Of a stretch of 64,000 nucleotides of DNA, positions 18,990 to 29,805 are shown piece by piece. Source of the stretch: Hyphobacterium indicum. GTDB taxonomy: Bacteria; Pseudomonadota; Alphaproteobacteria; Caulobacterales; Maricaulaceae. The stretch covers positions 37,501 through 101,500 of the forward strand of contig NZ_QBDX01000002.1 in assembly GCF_003129605.1 (NCBI RefSeq), read 5' to 3'. Within the stretch, counting starts at the first letter, position 1; each line of letters opens with the position of its first letter. The position numbers and the translations under genes were made by a program. The notes beneath the pieces are model-generated. The model was not told the origin of the DNA. It saw only the letters and a program-made list of their open reading frames with translations, and did no database searches.

Positions 18990-19627
18990 TGGAAGATCAC
19001 GTTTTCTATGATTGTGCCACAGCGCCCAGCCCACGCAGGGCGCGCATTTTCATTGCGGAGAAAGGACTGGAGATTCCAACTGTTCAGGTCGATTTGCGAA
19101 ATGGCGAACAATTGGGAGACGAATTCCGGGCCATCAATCCGCGCTGCACCGTCCCGGCGTTGAAGTTACCAGACGGAACTGTCCTGGGGGATAACGCATC
19201 TATTGCCCGCTATCTGGAGGAAGTCCGTCCGGATCCGCCGCTGATGGGCCGGCAAGCCGTAGAAAAAGCGGTCATTGCAGAATGGAACGCCATCGGGGAA
19301 AGCGACGGATTGTTGGCCATGGCAGAAATCATCCGCAATTCCTTGCCCGGCATGAAGGGGAGGGCGCTGACCGGCCCGCGTAGTTACGCGCAAATTCCCG
19401 AACTGGCCGACCGTGGAAAAGAACGCATTGGGCAATTTTTCGAGTTATTGAATTCCCGCTTGATGGACGATGCTTATCTTGCCGGTGGTGATTTTTCCAT
19501 TGCCGACATTACTGCTTTTGTCGCGGTTGAGTTCGCAGGCTGGGTGAAGCTGGCTCCAAACCGGAATCAGACTGCCCTGATCGAGTGGCAAACGGCGATC
19601 GCCCAGCGGCCAAGCACCAGGAAGTGA
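18986..19627 (+). CDS. Glutathione S-transferase family protein
   Basis: 213 residues. The thioredoxin-like N-terminal domain has the family landmarks: FYDCATAPSPRRARIFI with the active-site loop, the cis-Pro motif CTVPALKL, and the glutathione gamma-Glu contact DNASIARYLEE. An all-helical C-terminal domain follows, including FSIADITAFVAVEFAG with the N-capping Asp. Two tandem ATGs (18986 and 18989) are possible starts, both overlapping the amidase stop. The substrate is unknown. Coupling to an exported amidase suggests joint induction for xenobiotic or amide breakdown, but that is a guess. Nothing recognisable lies in the following 215 nt up to 19842. Confidence 0.92.
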   Translation: MMEDHVFYDCATAPSPRRARIFIAEKGLEIPTVQVDLRNGEQLGDEFRAINPRCTVPALKLPDGTVLGDNASIARYLEEVRPDPPLMGRQAVEKAVIAEWNAIGESDGLLAMAEIIRNSLPGMKGRALTGPRSYAQIPELADRGKERIGQFFELLNSRLMDDAYLAGGDFSIADITAFVAVEFAGWVKLAPNRNQTALIEWQTAIAQRPSTRK

Positions 19628-19842
19628 ACAGCGTTTATGTGGCTTCACTGCAACGATAAGCATCAAAAACGCCGCCAAAGCCCTTCGGGCGTCCGTGCCA
19701 CCTCCCATTCTCTGCCGCAAGGTCCTTTTGCCTTGGCAGGAAATAAGACAGAATTATAAAACGAAAAACGGCGGAAAGCCGATACCACGGTGAAAAAACC
19801 GAACAGTGTGTAACTGGCGAGACCAGGACCGGGAGAAACAGA

Positions 19843-22368
19843 ATGAAAACCTTTACCCGCGCGGCCCTAATGGCTGCCGTATCAGCCGCCGCATTTGCCG
19901 CACCGGCATTCGCTCAGGAACGTCAGACGGTGGATGTCATCACCGTGACGGCGCAAAAGCGTGAACAGGGCATCCAGGATGTTCCGGTGGCCGTGACAGC
20001 CTACACCGCCGAACTGCTGCAGAACTCGGGGGTTCGCGATATTCGCGACTTGGCAGTCATCGCGCCCGGCCTGAATGTCACGTCAACATCCAGCGAATAC
20101 TCGACAACGGCGCGCATCCGCGGCGTCGGCACGGTGGGGGATAATCCGGGCCTTGAATCTTCGGTGGGTATCGTGATTGATGGCGTGCCGCGTGCCCGCA
20201 ATGGCGTCAGCTTTGGCGATCTGGGCGAAGTCGAACGTATCGAGGTTCTGCGCGGGCCACAGGGCACGCTCTTCGGGGCCAACACTTCGGCTGGTATTAT
20301 CAACATCGTCACCGCAGGGCCGGAATTTGAATTCGGCGCCAATGCTGAAGCCACCTATATGACAGACGGTGCAGACGGCTTCCGAATTGCCGGAAGCGTG
20401 ACCGGACCGCTTGTCGAAGATCAGGCGGCATTCCGGCTGTATGCTGCTCGCGGGGACCGTGACGGTTTCCAGACTGTTCAGACCTTTGGTGGCCCACGCA
20501 CGATTGGCGAAGACAACAATCAGGACTTTTATACGGTTCGTGGCCAATTGCTTTTCAATCTGGGTGAGAGTGGCGAGCTGACGCTTCAGGCGGACTTTAC
20601 CAACCGTGACGAAAATTGCTGTGGCGCTCCAAGCATTGTTTCGGGCCCGACCGCGGCCGCGATCAATGCGCTCGTCCCGGGAGGCCGTCCGCTGCCGGGC
20701 GCGGAAGATCCGTTCAGCCGCGTTATCCAGTCCAACCGGGACACGACGCAGGATATCGAGGATGGCGGCTTCCAGTTCGAATACACATATGATTTCGAGA
20801 ATTTCTCGCTGACGGCCATCGGCTCCACGCGTGATTATGAAATCACCACCGGGCAGGATACCGACTTTACCGGTGCCGACATTGTCTATCGCGACCCCTC
20901 ACTGAATTCATTCGAATTCGGCAATTCCACGTTCGAATTGCGGGCGCAGGGTCAACGCGGCAATCTGGATTGGCTTGTTGGTGGCTTCTTTTCCACCGAA
21001 GACCTCGTTCGCCGCGATGCGATCCAGTATGGCTCCGATTTCGAAGCCTATCTGGGTCTGATTGGGGGCGGTAACCCAACGCTCGTTACCACCCTGGCGA
21101 ATGGACTTGGCGGCGCCTTCATTCCCGGTTTCACGCCATTTGCACCGGGTCAGGGCTTCCCGGCAGGAAGCGCAAACAGCGGTGGCGACCGTTATGAGCA
21201 GGATGGACAGACTTTCGGCCTCTTCACTCACAACACCTTTGCTGTAGCGGAAAACACAGACATCACCTTCGGTCTGCGTTGGAACTCAACCGAGAAGGAC
21301 GCTACGGCTCAATTCTCTCCGGCGAATGCTCCGGCCTGTGACGTCTGGGAGGCCGTGTTTGGCGAAGCTCTCGATTTCTCGACGGCCCAGAACCAGGCAA
21401 TCCTCGCAGGCTTCTCGCAAGCTTCCCAGGTGCCGGTTGCCAGCTTGATCCAGTTCGGAACCTTTACCTGCCTGCCGAGCGCTCGTGATGTCTACTCCAA
21501 CATCAACTTCAACGAATCTCTGTCGGAAGACGAAGTCACCGGCCTGATTTCGCTGTCGCATCGCTTCAACGATGATTTCCTGATGTATGGGACCTATTCG
21601 CGGGGGTACAAGGCCGGCGGATTCAACCTGGATCGCTTCACACAGGCCGGGTCCAATCAGGTGAATTTCACGAATGTCCTGGCGGGCACCAGCCCGTATC
21701 CGGCCCAGTTTGATCCGGAAATCGTGAATTCGTTTGAGATCGGTATCAAGACTGAAGCGCTCAACGATACGCTCCTGGCAAACCTTTATCTGTTCCATTC
21801 GGACTTCGAATCCTTCCAGTTGAACACGTTCAACGGCTTGGCCTTCTTCGTGACATCCTTGAATCAAGGCGCTGTCACGCAAGGCGCTGAATTCGAACTG
21901 CTCTGGTTCCCGGAAACGGTTCCAGGCCTGACAATCCAGGGCGGTGTCACCTATGCGGACGCGACCTACAACAGCTTTGCTCCTACTGGCACACCGGATG
22001 TCGACCGTCTTTCCGGCCAGAACTTCTCGCTGGCTCCGGAATGGTATACGTCGGGTTCCATCAGCTATGTCCGGCCGTTCGGTGACGGCATGGAATGGCT
22101 GGCGCATTTGAGTGGCCGCTACATGTCGGATCAGAATACAGGCTCTGATCTGGATCCTGAGAAAATCCAGGACGGCTATGCTGTTTTCAATGGCCGTATC
22201 GGAATCGGGGCAGATGACCAGAGCTGGGCTTTGGAACTCTTCGCCAACAACCTGTTCGATGAGGACTACATTCAGGTCGGCTTTGACGGTCCCTTCCAGC
22301 CGGGGTCATTCAACGCCTTTCTCGGCCAGCCGCGGACCTGGGGTGTAACGCTCCGCGCCCGCCGCTAA
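19843..22368 (+). CDS. TonB-dependent outer-membrane receptor
   Basis: 841 residues. The signal peptide ends at AFAQE. A TonB-box-like stretch (DVITVTAQKREQ) and a plug domain follow (VPVAVTAYTAELL, TTARIRGVG, RIEVLRGPQGTLFG, SAGIINIVT). The rest is a 22-strand-type barrel with alternating aromatics, and the C-terminus WGVTLRARR closes the barrel. The sequence style is that of the large iron-complex/polysaccharide/aromatic uptake family common in Caulobacterales and sphingomonads. No inner-membrane transporter or substrate enzyme lies next to it, so the ligand cannot be named. Preceded by GGGAGA and followed by a strong terminator. Confidence 0.95.
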   Translation: MKTFTRAALMAAVSAAAFAAPAFAQERQTVDVITVTAQKREQGIQDVPVAVTAYTAELLQNSGVRDIRDLAVIAPGLNVTSTSSEYSTTARIRGVGTVGDNPGLESSVGIVIDGVPRARNGVSFGDLGEVERIEVLRGPQGTLFGANTSAGIINIVTAGPEFEFGANAEATYMTDGADGFRIAGSVTGPLVEDQAAFRLYAARGDRDGFQTVQTFGGPRTIGEDNNQDFYTVRGQLLFNLGESGELTLQADFTNRDENCCGAPSIVSGPTAAAINALVPGGRPLPGAEDPFSRVIQSNRDTTQDIEDGGFQFEYTYDFENFSLTAIGSTRDYEITTGQDTDFTGADIVYRDPSLNSFEFGNSTFELRAQGQRGNLDWLVGGFFSTEDLVRRDAIQYGSDFEAYLGLIGGGNPTLVTTLANGLGGAFIPGFTPFAPGQGFPAGSANSGGDRYEQDGQTFGLFTHNTFAVAENTDITFGLRWNSTEKDATAQFSPANAPACDVWEAVFGEALDFSTAQNQAILAGFSQASQVPVASLIQFGTFTCLPSARDVYSNINFNESLSEDEVTGLISLSHRFNDDFLMYGTYSRGYKAGGFNLDRFTQAGSNQVNFTNVLAGTSPYPAQFDPEIVNSFEIGIKTEALNDTLLANLYLFHSDFESFQLNTFNGLAFFVTSLNQGAVTQGAEFELLWFPETVPGLTIQGGVTYADATYNSFAPTGTPDVDRLSGQNFSLAPEWYTSGSISYVRPFGDGMEWLAHLSGRYMSDQNTGSDLDPEKIQDGYAVFNGRIGIGADDQSWALELFANNLFDEDYIQVGFDGPFQPGSFNAFLGQPRTWGVTLRARR

Positions 22369-22388
22369 CTGGCTCAAGGCAGTAAATG

Positions 22389-22420
22389 AGGGCCGGAGCC
22401 ATGCTCCGGCCCTTTTTCTT
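22389..22420 (+). terminator. Rho-independent terminator after the TonB-dependent receptor
   Basis: The perfect 11-bp stem AGGGCCGGAGC / GCTCCGGCCCT with a CAT loop is followed by TTTTTCTT. It begins 20 nt after the receptor stop. Confidence 0.92.
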
Positions 22421-22490
22421 TGCCAAAGAATCACAGACTCTGGATGCAGGGGCATCTTGTATTATGATGCCTTGGGAAAGTGAGTGCTGA

Positions 22491-23528
22491 ATGTCACCGG
22501 AACGCCGTACATTGCTGATCGGGATTGCCGTGTTCCTGGCATTTTCTGTTTATGTGACTGTCTTCAGCCCGACATCGCCAGGGCGTCTCGAAGCACGGCT
22601 TCAGTCTGCTGCCGAAACGGCCATTTCGGACCGGCGATTCCGATGGGCGAGCGTTACGGTCGATGGTCAGACTGCAACGCTGTCGGGGCGTTGGCCAGAT
22701 GAAGCCGTTTATGAGGCGGCGATGGATGCAGTGTGGGCCTCGGAATGGTCGGGTGGCTGGCTGGCCGGTGGCATTACGCGGATCATCGACGAGACAACCG
22801 CCCAGCAGGGCGAGGCGGCAAGCCGGATCATTGCTGTGTCGACGCCGGAAAACGTTACGCTGACAGGCATTGCGCCGGGCGATGCTGCGAGAACCGGATT
22901 GCTTGATCAGGCGCTTCCTCTATTCCGGGGACGCATACAGCCACGGCTCGCGGCGAGGTCAGGTACGGACAGCCCGGATGACTGGATTGATACCGCGATG
23001 GCGCTCCTGACCGGTCTGGAACGGCTTGAACAAGGCGCGGCCATTCTCGATTCCAATACAGCTGTTCTGTACGGTGTCGCCCGAAGCAATGATGATGCTC
23101 AGGAAATCCAGGGAACACTGTCCAGCCTGCCGGACGGCATTCAGCCGGTTTTCCTCATTCTGGCCGATGACGACATAGTGGGCAGCGTAACCACACAAGC
23201 CGAGTGCATGATTTTACTTGAGGCGGCCTTTGCAATGGGCCGTTTAAGGTTCAATCCCGGGAGCGCATCGCTTTCGCCAGCGGGGCGTGTTGGACTGGAG
23301 CATGTCGCGGCTGTTATTTCAGCGTGCCCGGCGGACCAGTTGAGTGTCAGTGTAAGGCCAGTCGTCGGTGGCGACACCGAAGCCGAAAGCCTGGCGATAC
23401 AGCGTGCACAGACTGTAAGGGCGGCGCTCATTATCTTTGGCGTCGCAGAAGCGCGGATTGGCGTAATCGCAGATGCGGATCAGGATCAACTTGTCCGGAT
23501 TATTCTGGGTAATGAAGGAGACGGGTGA
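22491..23528 (+). CDS. Membrane-anchored protein with BON-like and OmpA-like C-terminal domains
   Basis: 345 residues. One N-terminal membrane helix (TLLIGIAVFLAFSVYVTVF) anchors a periplasmic part. Residues 40-130 have BON-like strand/helix alternation (FRWASVTVDGQTATLSGRW, ENVTLTGIAPGD). Residues 240-345 resemble an OmpA peptidoglycan-binding domain (LRFNPGSASLSPAG, LAIQRAQTVRAALIIFGVAE, RIGVIAD). The layout recalls the ArfA/OmpA-type envelope proteins found in Caulobacterales. The next gene starts immediately after the stop with no spacer, so the two are co-translated. Confidence 0.75.
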   Translation: MSPERRTLLIGIAVFLAFSVYVTVFSPTSPGRLEARLQSAAETAISDRRFRWASVTVDGQTATLSGRWPDEAVYEAAMDAVWASEWSGGWLAGGITRIIDETTAQQGEAASRIIAVSTPENVTLTGIAPGDAARTGLLDQALPLFRGRIQPRLAARSGTDSPDDWIDTAMALLTGLERLEQGAAILDSNTAVLYGVARSNDDAQEIQGTLSSLPDGIQPVFLILADDDIVGSVTTQAECMILLEAAFAMGRLRFNPGSASLSPAGRVGLEHVAAVISACPADQLSVSVRPVVGGDTEAESLAIQRAQTVRAALIIFGVAEARIGVIADADQDQLVRIILGNEGDG

Positions 23529-24044
23529 ATGCTCTGGTTAATCTGGCAGATGTGGTTTTTCCTGCTGCTCGCTTTCCTGATCGGACTGGGGCTGGGTTGG
23601 CGGCTTTGGTCGGCCTCTGGTGAAGCCGGACGCGCATTGCAAGCCGCCAAGGATGAAATCGGTCGCTTGCAACGCGAGAATGATAGTCTTTCCAGCGTTG
23701 CCGCAAGGCATCAGGCAGCGCTGGAAACCCGCAAAACGGCTGGAGAAACGCAAGCATCTGAGTCGAAAATGAAAGCCGCGAAGTCTCTTAAATCGAAAAA
23801 GAATGCGCCGAGAAAAAAAGCGGAAAAAACCGCCTCAGCGACACCAGTTGTGAATGATCTGACGGCGATCAAGGGACTCGGACCGAAGACCGCCGCTGCG
23901 CTCAATGCCGATGGTATTACGTCTTTTGCCCAGATTGCAGACTGGACCTCAGCCGAAATTACTGAATGGGACGAAAGACTGAAGACCCGGGGCCGGATCG
24001 CCCGCGAGGACTGGGTCAGCCAGGCGAAGGCAAAGCTGAGCTAG
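23529..24044 (+). CDS. Membrane-anchored helix-hairpin-helix protein
   Basis: 171 residues. An N-terminal membrane helix (MWFFLLLAFLIGLGLGWRLW) is followed by a short coiled coil (ALQAAKDEIGRLQRENDSL), a Lys-rich linker (about residues 75-105), and a C-terminal helix-hairpin-helix. The latter reads LTAIKGLGPKTAAALNADGI then TSFAQIADWT. This is the pattern of 'flap-endonuclease-like 5' DNA nuclease' annotations, although no catalytic residues are present. The C-terminal module is also found fused to ribosomal L21 and other proteins in alphaproteobacteria. Function unknown. It shares an operon with the OmpA-like gene and ends convergently against the lipoprotein gene. Confidence 0.78.
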   Translation: MLWLIWQMWFFLLLAFLIGLGLGWRLWSASGEAGRALQAAKDEIGRLQRENDSLSSVAARHQAALETRKTAGETQASESKMKAAKSLKSKKNAPRKKAEKTASATPVVNDLTAIKGLGPKTAAALNADGITSFAQIADWTSAEITEWDERLKTRGRIAREDWVSQAKAKLS

Positions 24045-24511
24045 CCGATTGCGCGTAGCACGTCCCGGGCATCATAGGCTTCAGGACTGCCCGGACGTGG
24101 GCCCGACCGGATCAAAATTTCAAGATAGACGGTCTTGTCACCGGCTCCTGGCGCAAACTGGATTCCTAGCCCGACACTGCTCCCTGAATAACGCCGGGAC
24201 CCGAATGTCTGGCCTACAGAGCCCCCGACGCGAACCGGACGCTCATTGTCCCCATCACTCGAACGCGAGACGATTTCGAACCAGTCTCCTCCCTGTTCCA
24301 GAGTGAGATCGGCAGCACGCCTCAAGGCAAGATTTTCGAGTTCCTCAAAACTGACATCAGAACCGCCATCAAACCGGATGCGAAACCGGTCTGCTTCGAT
24401 CTGCCGCTCGGAATACCCGCGGTCAGTACCATTTGCGGGGGCATAGATGGTTGGGCTGGAGGCGCATGCGGCAACGCTTGCGCAAAGCCCGATGATGATC
24501 AGTTTATACAT
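24041..24511 (-). CDS. Small lipoprotein, CC0125/CC1285-like
   Basis: 156 residues. The N-terminal lipobox is clear (LIIIGLCASVAACASS, cleavage before the second Cys). The mature part includes GYSERQIEADRFRIRFDGGS and LALRRAADLTLEQGGDWFEI, a pattern I associate with a small alphaproteobacterial lipoprotein family of unknown role. The ATG at 24511 has GGAG about 8 nt upstream; an in-frame extension of five codons reaches the scpA stop and lacks a ribosome-binding site. It sits directly downstream of scpA and is probably co-transcribed, but has no evident link to methylmalonyl-CoA metabolism. Confidence 0.75.
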   Translation of the reverse strand: MYKLIIIGLCASVAACASSPTIYAPANGTDRGYSERQIEADRFRIRFDGGSDVSFEELENLALRRAADLTLEQGGDWFEIVSRSSDGDNERPVRVGGSVGQTFGSRRYSGSSVGLGIQFAPGAGDKTVYLEILIRSGPRPGSPEAYDARDVLRAIG

Positions 24512-24522
24512 TGCCGGTCTCC

Positions 24523-26655
24523 TCAAGACTTTACGGCGACCTCCATGCGTTGCAGGAGATTCAATGCGCTTTCCGCGATCACGGTTCCGGGCGGGAAGAC
24601 CGCTGCGGCTCCCATCTGACGCAAGACGGCTTCATCGTCCGGCGGAATAACCCCGCCAACGATAACCAGCATGTCCTCACGTCCGCGATCACGCAAGGCA
24701 TTCCGTAAAGCTGGCAAGAGGGTAAGGTGGCCAGCCGCCAGTGATGACATAGCCGCCGCGTGGACATTCTCCTCGTCTGCCAGCTCGGCCGCCTCTTCCG
24801 GTGTTTGAAAAAGGGGGCCGATCACCACCTCCCAGCCCATATCTGCGAAAGCGGATGCCACAACTTTCTGTCCGCGATCATGGCCATCTTGGCCGAGTTT
24901 TGCGATCAGGATTTTTGGCTTACGGCCGGTGCGGTTTTCGAAGGCACGGGCGGCCTTGACCGCTGCAGCCACCTTGGCATCAGTTCCGGCTTCGTCGGCA
25001 TACACCCCTTTGATAACGCGGATTTCAGCTTCATGGCGATTGAAGACCTGCTCCATCGCAGCTGACATTTCACCAACAGTGGCTTTTGCCCGGGCAGCGT
25101 CCACACATAGCGCAAGCAGGTTTCCGCCTTCGCGGGCGGCACGGGTCAGTGCCATAAGCGCGGCCTCAACAGCACTGTCTTCGCGTTCCTCCCGTATGCG
25201 CTTCAGTTTCTCTTCCTGTTCCTTGCGGACCTGGTAATTGTCCACTTTCAGTACCGGAACGTCCTCGTCTTCCTCGAGGATGAATTTATTGATGCCGACA
25301 ATTGTCTGTTGTCCACTATCGATGCGAGCCTGGGTCCGGGCAGCGGCTTCCTCGATCCGCAGCTTTGGAGTGCCTTCAGCAATGGCTTTTGCCATTCCAC
25401 CAAGTGCGTCGATTTCGTGGATGTGATCGAGCGCTCGAGCTGCAAGGTCCTGTGTCAGGCGCTCGACATAATGGGATCCGCCCCATGGATCGATAGCGTC
25501 GATCAGGCGGCTTTCCTCGGCCAGAACCAGCTGGGTGTTGCGCGCAATGCGGGCAGAGAAATCCGTTGGTAGCGCCAAGGCTTCATCCAGTGAATTGGTA
25601 TGAAGCGACTGTGTGTGACCGTCGATGGCCGCAATAGCTTCGAGTGCCGTACGTCCGACATTGTTGAATACATCCTGCGCGGTCAGGGACCAGCCAGACG
25701 TCTGGCAATGGGTCCTCAGGCAGATGGACTTGTCCGATTTGGGCTCGAAGCGTTGTTGCACCAGCCCGGCCCACAGAAGACGTGCGGCCCGCAATTTGGC
25801 AATCTCCATGAAGACATTCATGCCAATGCCGAAGAAAAAGGAGAGACGTGGCGCGAACCTGTCGACATCCAGCCCCGCCTCAATGCCGGTTTTGATATAT
25901 TCGAGGCCGTCGGCAATCGTATAGGCGAGCTCGATATCGGCCGGTGCCCCTGCTTCCTGCATATGATAGCCGGAGATCGAAATGGAGTTGAATCGCGGCA
26001 TGTTTTCAGCCGTATAGGCGAAAATGTCCGAGATGATCCGCATCGAAGGCTGAGGCGGATAAATATAGGTGTTACGCACCATGAACTCTTTCAGAATGTC
26101 ATTCTGGATGGTGCCCGACAGCTGTTCCGGTTTGACGCCCTGTTCTTCGGCGGCTGCGATATACAGGGCCATAACCGGCAGGACGGCACCGTTCATCGTC
26201 ATGGAAACGCTCATTTCATCGAGCGGTATTCCGTCGAACAATTCCCGCATGTCATAAATGGAATCGATGGCCACGCCGGCCATGCCGACATCCCCGGCGA
26301 CACGTGGATGGTCGCTGTCATATCCACGATGCGTCGCCAGATCGAAAGCAACCGACAGACCCTTCTGACCCGCAGCCAGATTACGGCGATAGAAAGCATT
26401 TGAGTCTCTGGCCGTTGAAAACCCGGCATACTGGCGGATCGTCCAAGGACGCTGCAGGAACATGGTCGGGTAGGGGCCGCGAATGAACGGTGCGGCACCC
26501 GGAAGGGTCGTGCACAGGCGAGCATCAACATCTTCCGCGCTATAATCAGATTTAATTTCAATACCTTCCGGGGCTTTCCAGCGAGTCTGAGCGGTGCCTT
26601 TCCCGGACAGATTTGCCTTGAATTCATGTTTCGAGAAATCGACGCGATGGCTCAT
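24523..26655 (-). CDS. scpA: Methylmalonyl-CoA mutase, large (catalytic) subunit
   Basis: Adenosylcobalamin-dependent isomerisation of methylmalonyl-CoA and succinyl-CoA in the propionate pathway, cytosol. 710 residues. The TIM-barrel substrate domain starts with [20 protein letters not shown] and contains [13 protein letters not shown] and the CoA-contacting helices. The C-terminal B12-binding domain has the base-off motif DGHDRG near residue 590, followed by [11 protein letters not shown]. The start codon overlaps the mutA stop (ATGA), so the two subunits are coupled in stoichiometric expression. Confidence 0.97.
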   Translation of the reverse strand: MSHRVDFSKHEFKANLSGKGTAQTRWKAPEGIEIKSDYSAEDVDARLCTTLPGAAPFIRGPYPTMFLQRPWTIRQYAGFSTARDSNAFYRRNLAAGQKGLSVAFDLATHRGYDSDHPRVAGDVGMAGVAIDSIYDMRELFDGIPLDEMSVSMTMNGAVLPVMALYIAAAEEQGVKPEQLSGTIQNDILKEFMVRNTYIYPPQPSMRIISDIFAYTAENMPRFNSISISGYHMQEAGAPADIELAYTIADGLEYIKTGIEAGLDVDRFAPRLSFFFGIGMNVFMEIAKLRAARLLWAGLVQQRFEPKSDKSICLRTHCQTSGWSLTAQDVFNNVGRTALEAIAAIDGHTQSLHTNSLDEALALPTDFSARIARNTQLVLAEESRLIDAIDPWGGSHYVERLTQDLAARALDHIHEIDALGGMAKAIAEGTPKLRIEEAAARTQARIDSGQQTIVGINKFILEEDEDVPVLKVDNYQVRKEQEEKLKRIREEREDSAVEAALMALTRAAREGGNLLALCVDAARAKATVGEMSAAMEQVFNRHEAEIRVIKGVYADEAGTDAKVAAAVKAARAFENRTGRKPKILIAKLGQDGHDRGQKVVASAFADMGWEVVIGPLFQTPEEAAELADEENVHAAAMSSLAAGHLTLLPALRNALRDRGREDMLVIVGGVIPPDDEAVLRQMGAAAVFPPGTVIAESALNLLQRMEVAVKS

Positions 26656-28004
26656 GAACTCGCTCCGTTTTGCGCGGCATCCTCAAGCCGGATGGATGGA
26701 AACAGCAGCACGCTGGAGGGTGGTGTCCGGCCCTCCTTATATTTCATCTCGCGCAGATCAGGTGCAGCATACCGGTTGATACCGAACAGGACGCGTTCGC
26801 CGCGCTCATACATGGCAAGCAAGGTCTGCCTCGCCGTTTCAACCTGAGAGACGAATTCGCGGCCGGCCCTGATCGCGGAATAACCGCCATCGGCTTCAAT
26901 CGACTGGAACATTTTCCAGGCATTTTCCGCCAGTTGAACCGTCAGATGCTCATGCAGATAGGAACCACGTGCCGGATCATCCACCAGGCCGGAATGCGAT
27001 TCTTCCTGCAGCAGAATGTGCAGATTTCTGGCAGCCCTGCGCGCCAGCCGGTCGGGCCGGCCGAGGGCGTGGGTCGCCGGAAGGATGGTGAGGCTGGTCA
27101 CGCCGGAACAGGCCGCGGCAAACCCGGCGGCGGACGTTCTGATCATATTGGTCCACGGCGCCTGGCGCGTCATCATCCGGCCAGACGTCACTGCACGAAT
27201 CTTCGGCGCGCTGGAGGCGGCGTCATATGCTGACAGAATATTCTGGAGCACCAGATAGCCTGCCCGGATTTTGGAAAGCGACAGGTGAATATCGGCGTCG
27301 ACGGCAAAAAGGACTTCGATCTGTGCGGCCGCCTGGGTGGCAGAAAGGCCTGCCTCAATGAGCTTGCCGAAGGCTTCAGCAAACCCTGCAGCTGCAAAGG
27401 CAAGCTCCTGCGCTTCGGTCCCCCCGGTTTCGTGGATGACGCGGGCGTCAATGCAGGCGATGCAAAAACCAGGGTGGTTTTTGGCCAGGTCGGCCAAGCG
27501 GTCATCAGCGGCATCGACACCCAGTCCGGCCCGGTTCGCGCCCGCCTTTTTCATCCAGCCTGCAAACAGGCCGGGGTCGAAATCATGTCCGGGTTCCAGA
27601 AACACGGGCGCAATCGAAACGTCTACGCCATCAAGCGCTCGGCCCAGGTCATCCTGATCGGAAATGGCCACGCCAAAAACGCCCTGCGGGTCAATATGCA
27701 GCCCGATTTCAGAAACGCCGCCCATCAGGTCTGCCAGGATTGCCGTATTTGCCTCTGACGGGCTGGATTCGGTGAAAAACTGCCGGATCTGCCAGGGCAG
27801 AAACCCATCAGTACGAGGCGCAGCAGCGGCACCGAGGCGATCCGCCTGGAAGAAAACAGGCCCGCGTTCAATGCCATCCGGCGTGCGCCGCACCAATGTC
27901 GTATCGAAGTCTTCACCGCGTAAAGCTGCGTCTGCCAGTGCACGCCAGTGATCGGCGCTGCGTGTGGGTAATCCGTCAATCAGAGTGTGGAGCGTTTCGG
28001 TCAT
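26652..28004 (-). CDS. mutA: Methylmalonyl-CoA mutase, small subunit
   Basis: 450 residues from the ATG at 28004 (AGGA upstream). The sequence aligns in style with the catalytic barrel of mutase subunits ([67 protein letters not shown]). It lacks a C-terminal cobalamin domain and has no DxHxxG motif, so it is non-catalytic and shorter than many mutA products. It forms the heterodimer with ScpA and precedes it with a 4-nt overlap. An epimerase or propionyl-CoA carboxylase gene is not in this window. Confidence 0.92.
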   Translation of the reverse strand: MTETLHTLIDGLPTRSADHWRALADAALRGEDFDTTLVRRTPDGIERGPVFFQADRLGAAAAPRTDGFLPWQIRQFFTESSPSEANTAILADLMGGVSEIGLHIDPQGVFGVAISDQDDLGRALDGVDVSIAPVFLEPGHDFDPGLFAGWMKKAGANRAGLGVDAADDRLADLAKNHPGFCIACIDARVIHETGGTEAQELAFAAAGFAEAFGKLIEAGLSATQAAAQIEVLFAVDADIHLSLSKIRAGYLVLQNILSAYDAASSAPKIRAVTSGRMMTRQAPWTNMIRTSAAGFAAACSGVTSLTILPATHALGRPDRLARRAARNLHILLQEESHSGLVDDPARGSYLHEHLTVQLAENAWKMFQSIEADGGYSAIRAGREFVSQVETARQTLLAMYERGERVLFGINRYAAPDLREMKYKEGRTPPSSVLLFPSIRLEDAAQNGASS

Positions 28005-28154
28005 CAATGAATTCCTGCAGGCCGCTTTCTTGAGAAGAAAAAGGCGCGGGCAAGGCCAGAGGTCAAGCCGCGAAGGCATGGAGAGCGCCTGACGTTATCC
28101 GCCCCGTCCCGGTCTGCGTCTAGCCTTGAGGTCCGAATAAGGAGCTTCGCTAGC

Positions 28155-29795
28155 ATGAACACAGAAAACTCTCCCCGGCTCGGACTTGATTACGTCATGG
28201 CGGCGCAGGCCCAGAAACACGTCACTGTAAATGAGACATTCCGGCGGCTGGATGGTCTGGTTCAGGCGCGCGCCTTGAGCCGCACGGTAGAGGCGGAGCC
28301 ATCTGGCTCGGCCGAAGGCGATGCCTACATTCTTACAGCGGGGAGGTCAGGGGAGGCATGGTCCCTGATGTCGCCGGACAGTTTGGCATTTTTCCGGGAT
28401 GGGGAGTGGACGGAGATTCTGCCGGTTGAAGGTCTGACCGTCTGGGTCAGCGACGAAGCAGGTGCCGTCATTTTCGACGGAACCGGCTGGATTGCCGCCG
28501 GTGACACGATCGGCGAACTGCAAGGCCTCGACTTTCTGGGGATTGGCACCACGGCAAATGCGGCAAACCCGCTCTCGGCCAAGCTGAACGCTGCCTTGTG
28601 GACGGCAAAGACGGTGGGGGAGGGTGGCTCAGGTGATCTGCGATATACCCTGAACAAGGAAACCAGCAGCGATGTGCTCTCCCTGCTGTTCCAGAGCGGG
28701 TATTCCGGCCGCGCCGAACTGGGATTGATCGGCGACGATGAGCTTCTCCTGAAAATGAGCGATGATGGCAGCGGCTGGACCGAATTGCTGTGTGCATCAC
28801 CAACCCGGCTTTCCATTCCGGCCAGCGACGGTCTGACAGTAGCTTCCATCAACGGCACGGCGCCCGGCCAGCGCCGGAATCTTGTGATCAATGGCGATTT
28901 TTCAATTGCCCAGCGGGGTACCGATTTCTCCGGAATTTCAGCGGGAAACTACACGCTGGACCGGTGGCTCCTGGCGTCGGAAGGCGGAATGGCTGCCAGC
29001 ATATCGCAAGAAAGTTTTGCGCCAGGTCAGGCAGATATTCCCGGTGCCCCGGCATACCATCTGCACTGGAGCCTGACCGGTACGGCAAGCGGCAACCCCC
29101 GGATTGAACAGCGTGTGGAAAATGTCCGGTCTTTGCCAGCAGGCGAGGCCATGATGAGTTTTTTCGCCCGGGGGTCGCGCGCAGTCACACTCATTTCAGG
29201 ACTCAGCCGGAATTTTGGCTCAGGCGGATCGGCGACCGAGAATCTTGTACAGGAGTCCCTTGCACTGACGACGGATTGGCAGAGATTTGAAATCCCGGCC
29301 GCCGTCACCAGCCTGTCCGGAAAAGTCCTGGGAACAGCACATTTTCTCGGCTTGGAATTCCATTTATCGCCTGGAGAAACCTCGGTCGATATTGATCTCG
29401 CTGACGTCCAGCTGGAATGCGGCCCCGTCGCCAGCCGGTTCGAGCGCCTGAGCGCCGCCGACAATCTACGTTCATGCCAGCGATATTTTGCGAAAACCTG
29501 GCCGCAAGGTGTGGAGCCGGGCAGTGCCACTGAGCAGGGCAGCCTTCTGAGTGCGACGTCCGGTCCATCCACGACTGCAATATTTGACTGGCGGTTCCCG
29601 GTAGAGATGTGCGCCGCGCCCAGCCTGACGATTTATTCGCCGGCAACGGCTGCGACTGGAAAAATCGACGCTGACGGTACCGATCTCAATGTGCTGCCGC
29701 TCAACATTTCTGCCGCTTCTGCAGGCTTTCAATCAGCGTCGCATTCCGCGCTGGAACTGGCCCGTGCGCACGCCACGGCCAGCGCTGAACTCTAG
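28155..29795 (+). CDS. DUF2793 domain protein, phage/GTA tail-fibre-like
   Basis: 546 residues. The N-terminal 110 residues carry the DUF2793 signature (LGLDYVMAAQAQKHVTVNE, LVQARALSRT, DAYILTAGRSGEAW, GVIFDGT-like AVIFDGTGWI). This domain occurs at the ends of gene-transfer-agent and lambdoid tail clusters in alphaproteobacteria. The remainder is Gly/Ser-rich and beta-like, with a segment (NLVINGDFSIAQRG near residue 245, then LDRWLL and an ADVQLECG near 420) seen in phage receptor-binding proteins. It probably forms a host-contacting fibre. GGAG lies 10 nt before the ATG. No capsid, portal or terminase genes lie nearby, so this is an unlinked locus rather than a prophage. Confidence 0.8.
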   Translation: MNTENSPRLGLDYVMAAQAQKHVTVNETFRRLDGLVQARALSRTVEAEPSGSAEGDAYILTAGRSGEAWSLMSPDSLAFFRDGEWTEILPVEGLTVWVSDEAGAVIFDGTGWIAAGDTIGELQGLDFLGIGTTANAANPLSAKLNAALWTAKTVGEGGSGDLRYTLNKETSSDVLSLLFQSGYSGRAELGLIGDDELLLKMSDDGSGWTELLCASPTRLSIPASDGLTVASINGTAPGQRRNLVINGDFSIAQRGTDFSGISAGNYTLDRWLLASEGGMAASISQESFAPGQADIPGAPAYHLHWSLTGTASGNPRIEQRVENVRSLPAGEAMMSFFARGSRAVTLISGLSRNFGSGGSATENLVQESLALTTDWQRFEIPAAVTSLSGKVLGTAHFLGLEFHLSPGETSVDIDLADVQLECGPVASRFERLSAADNLRSCQRYFAKTWPQGVEPGSATEQGSLLSATSGPSTTAIFDWRFPVEMCAAPSLTIYSPATAATGKIDADGTDLNVLPLNISAASAGFQSASHSALELARAHATASAEL

Positions 29796-29805
29796 GAGGT
29801 TCCAC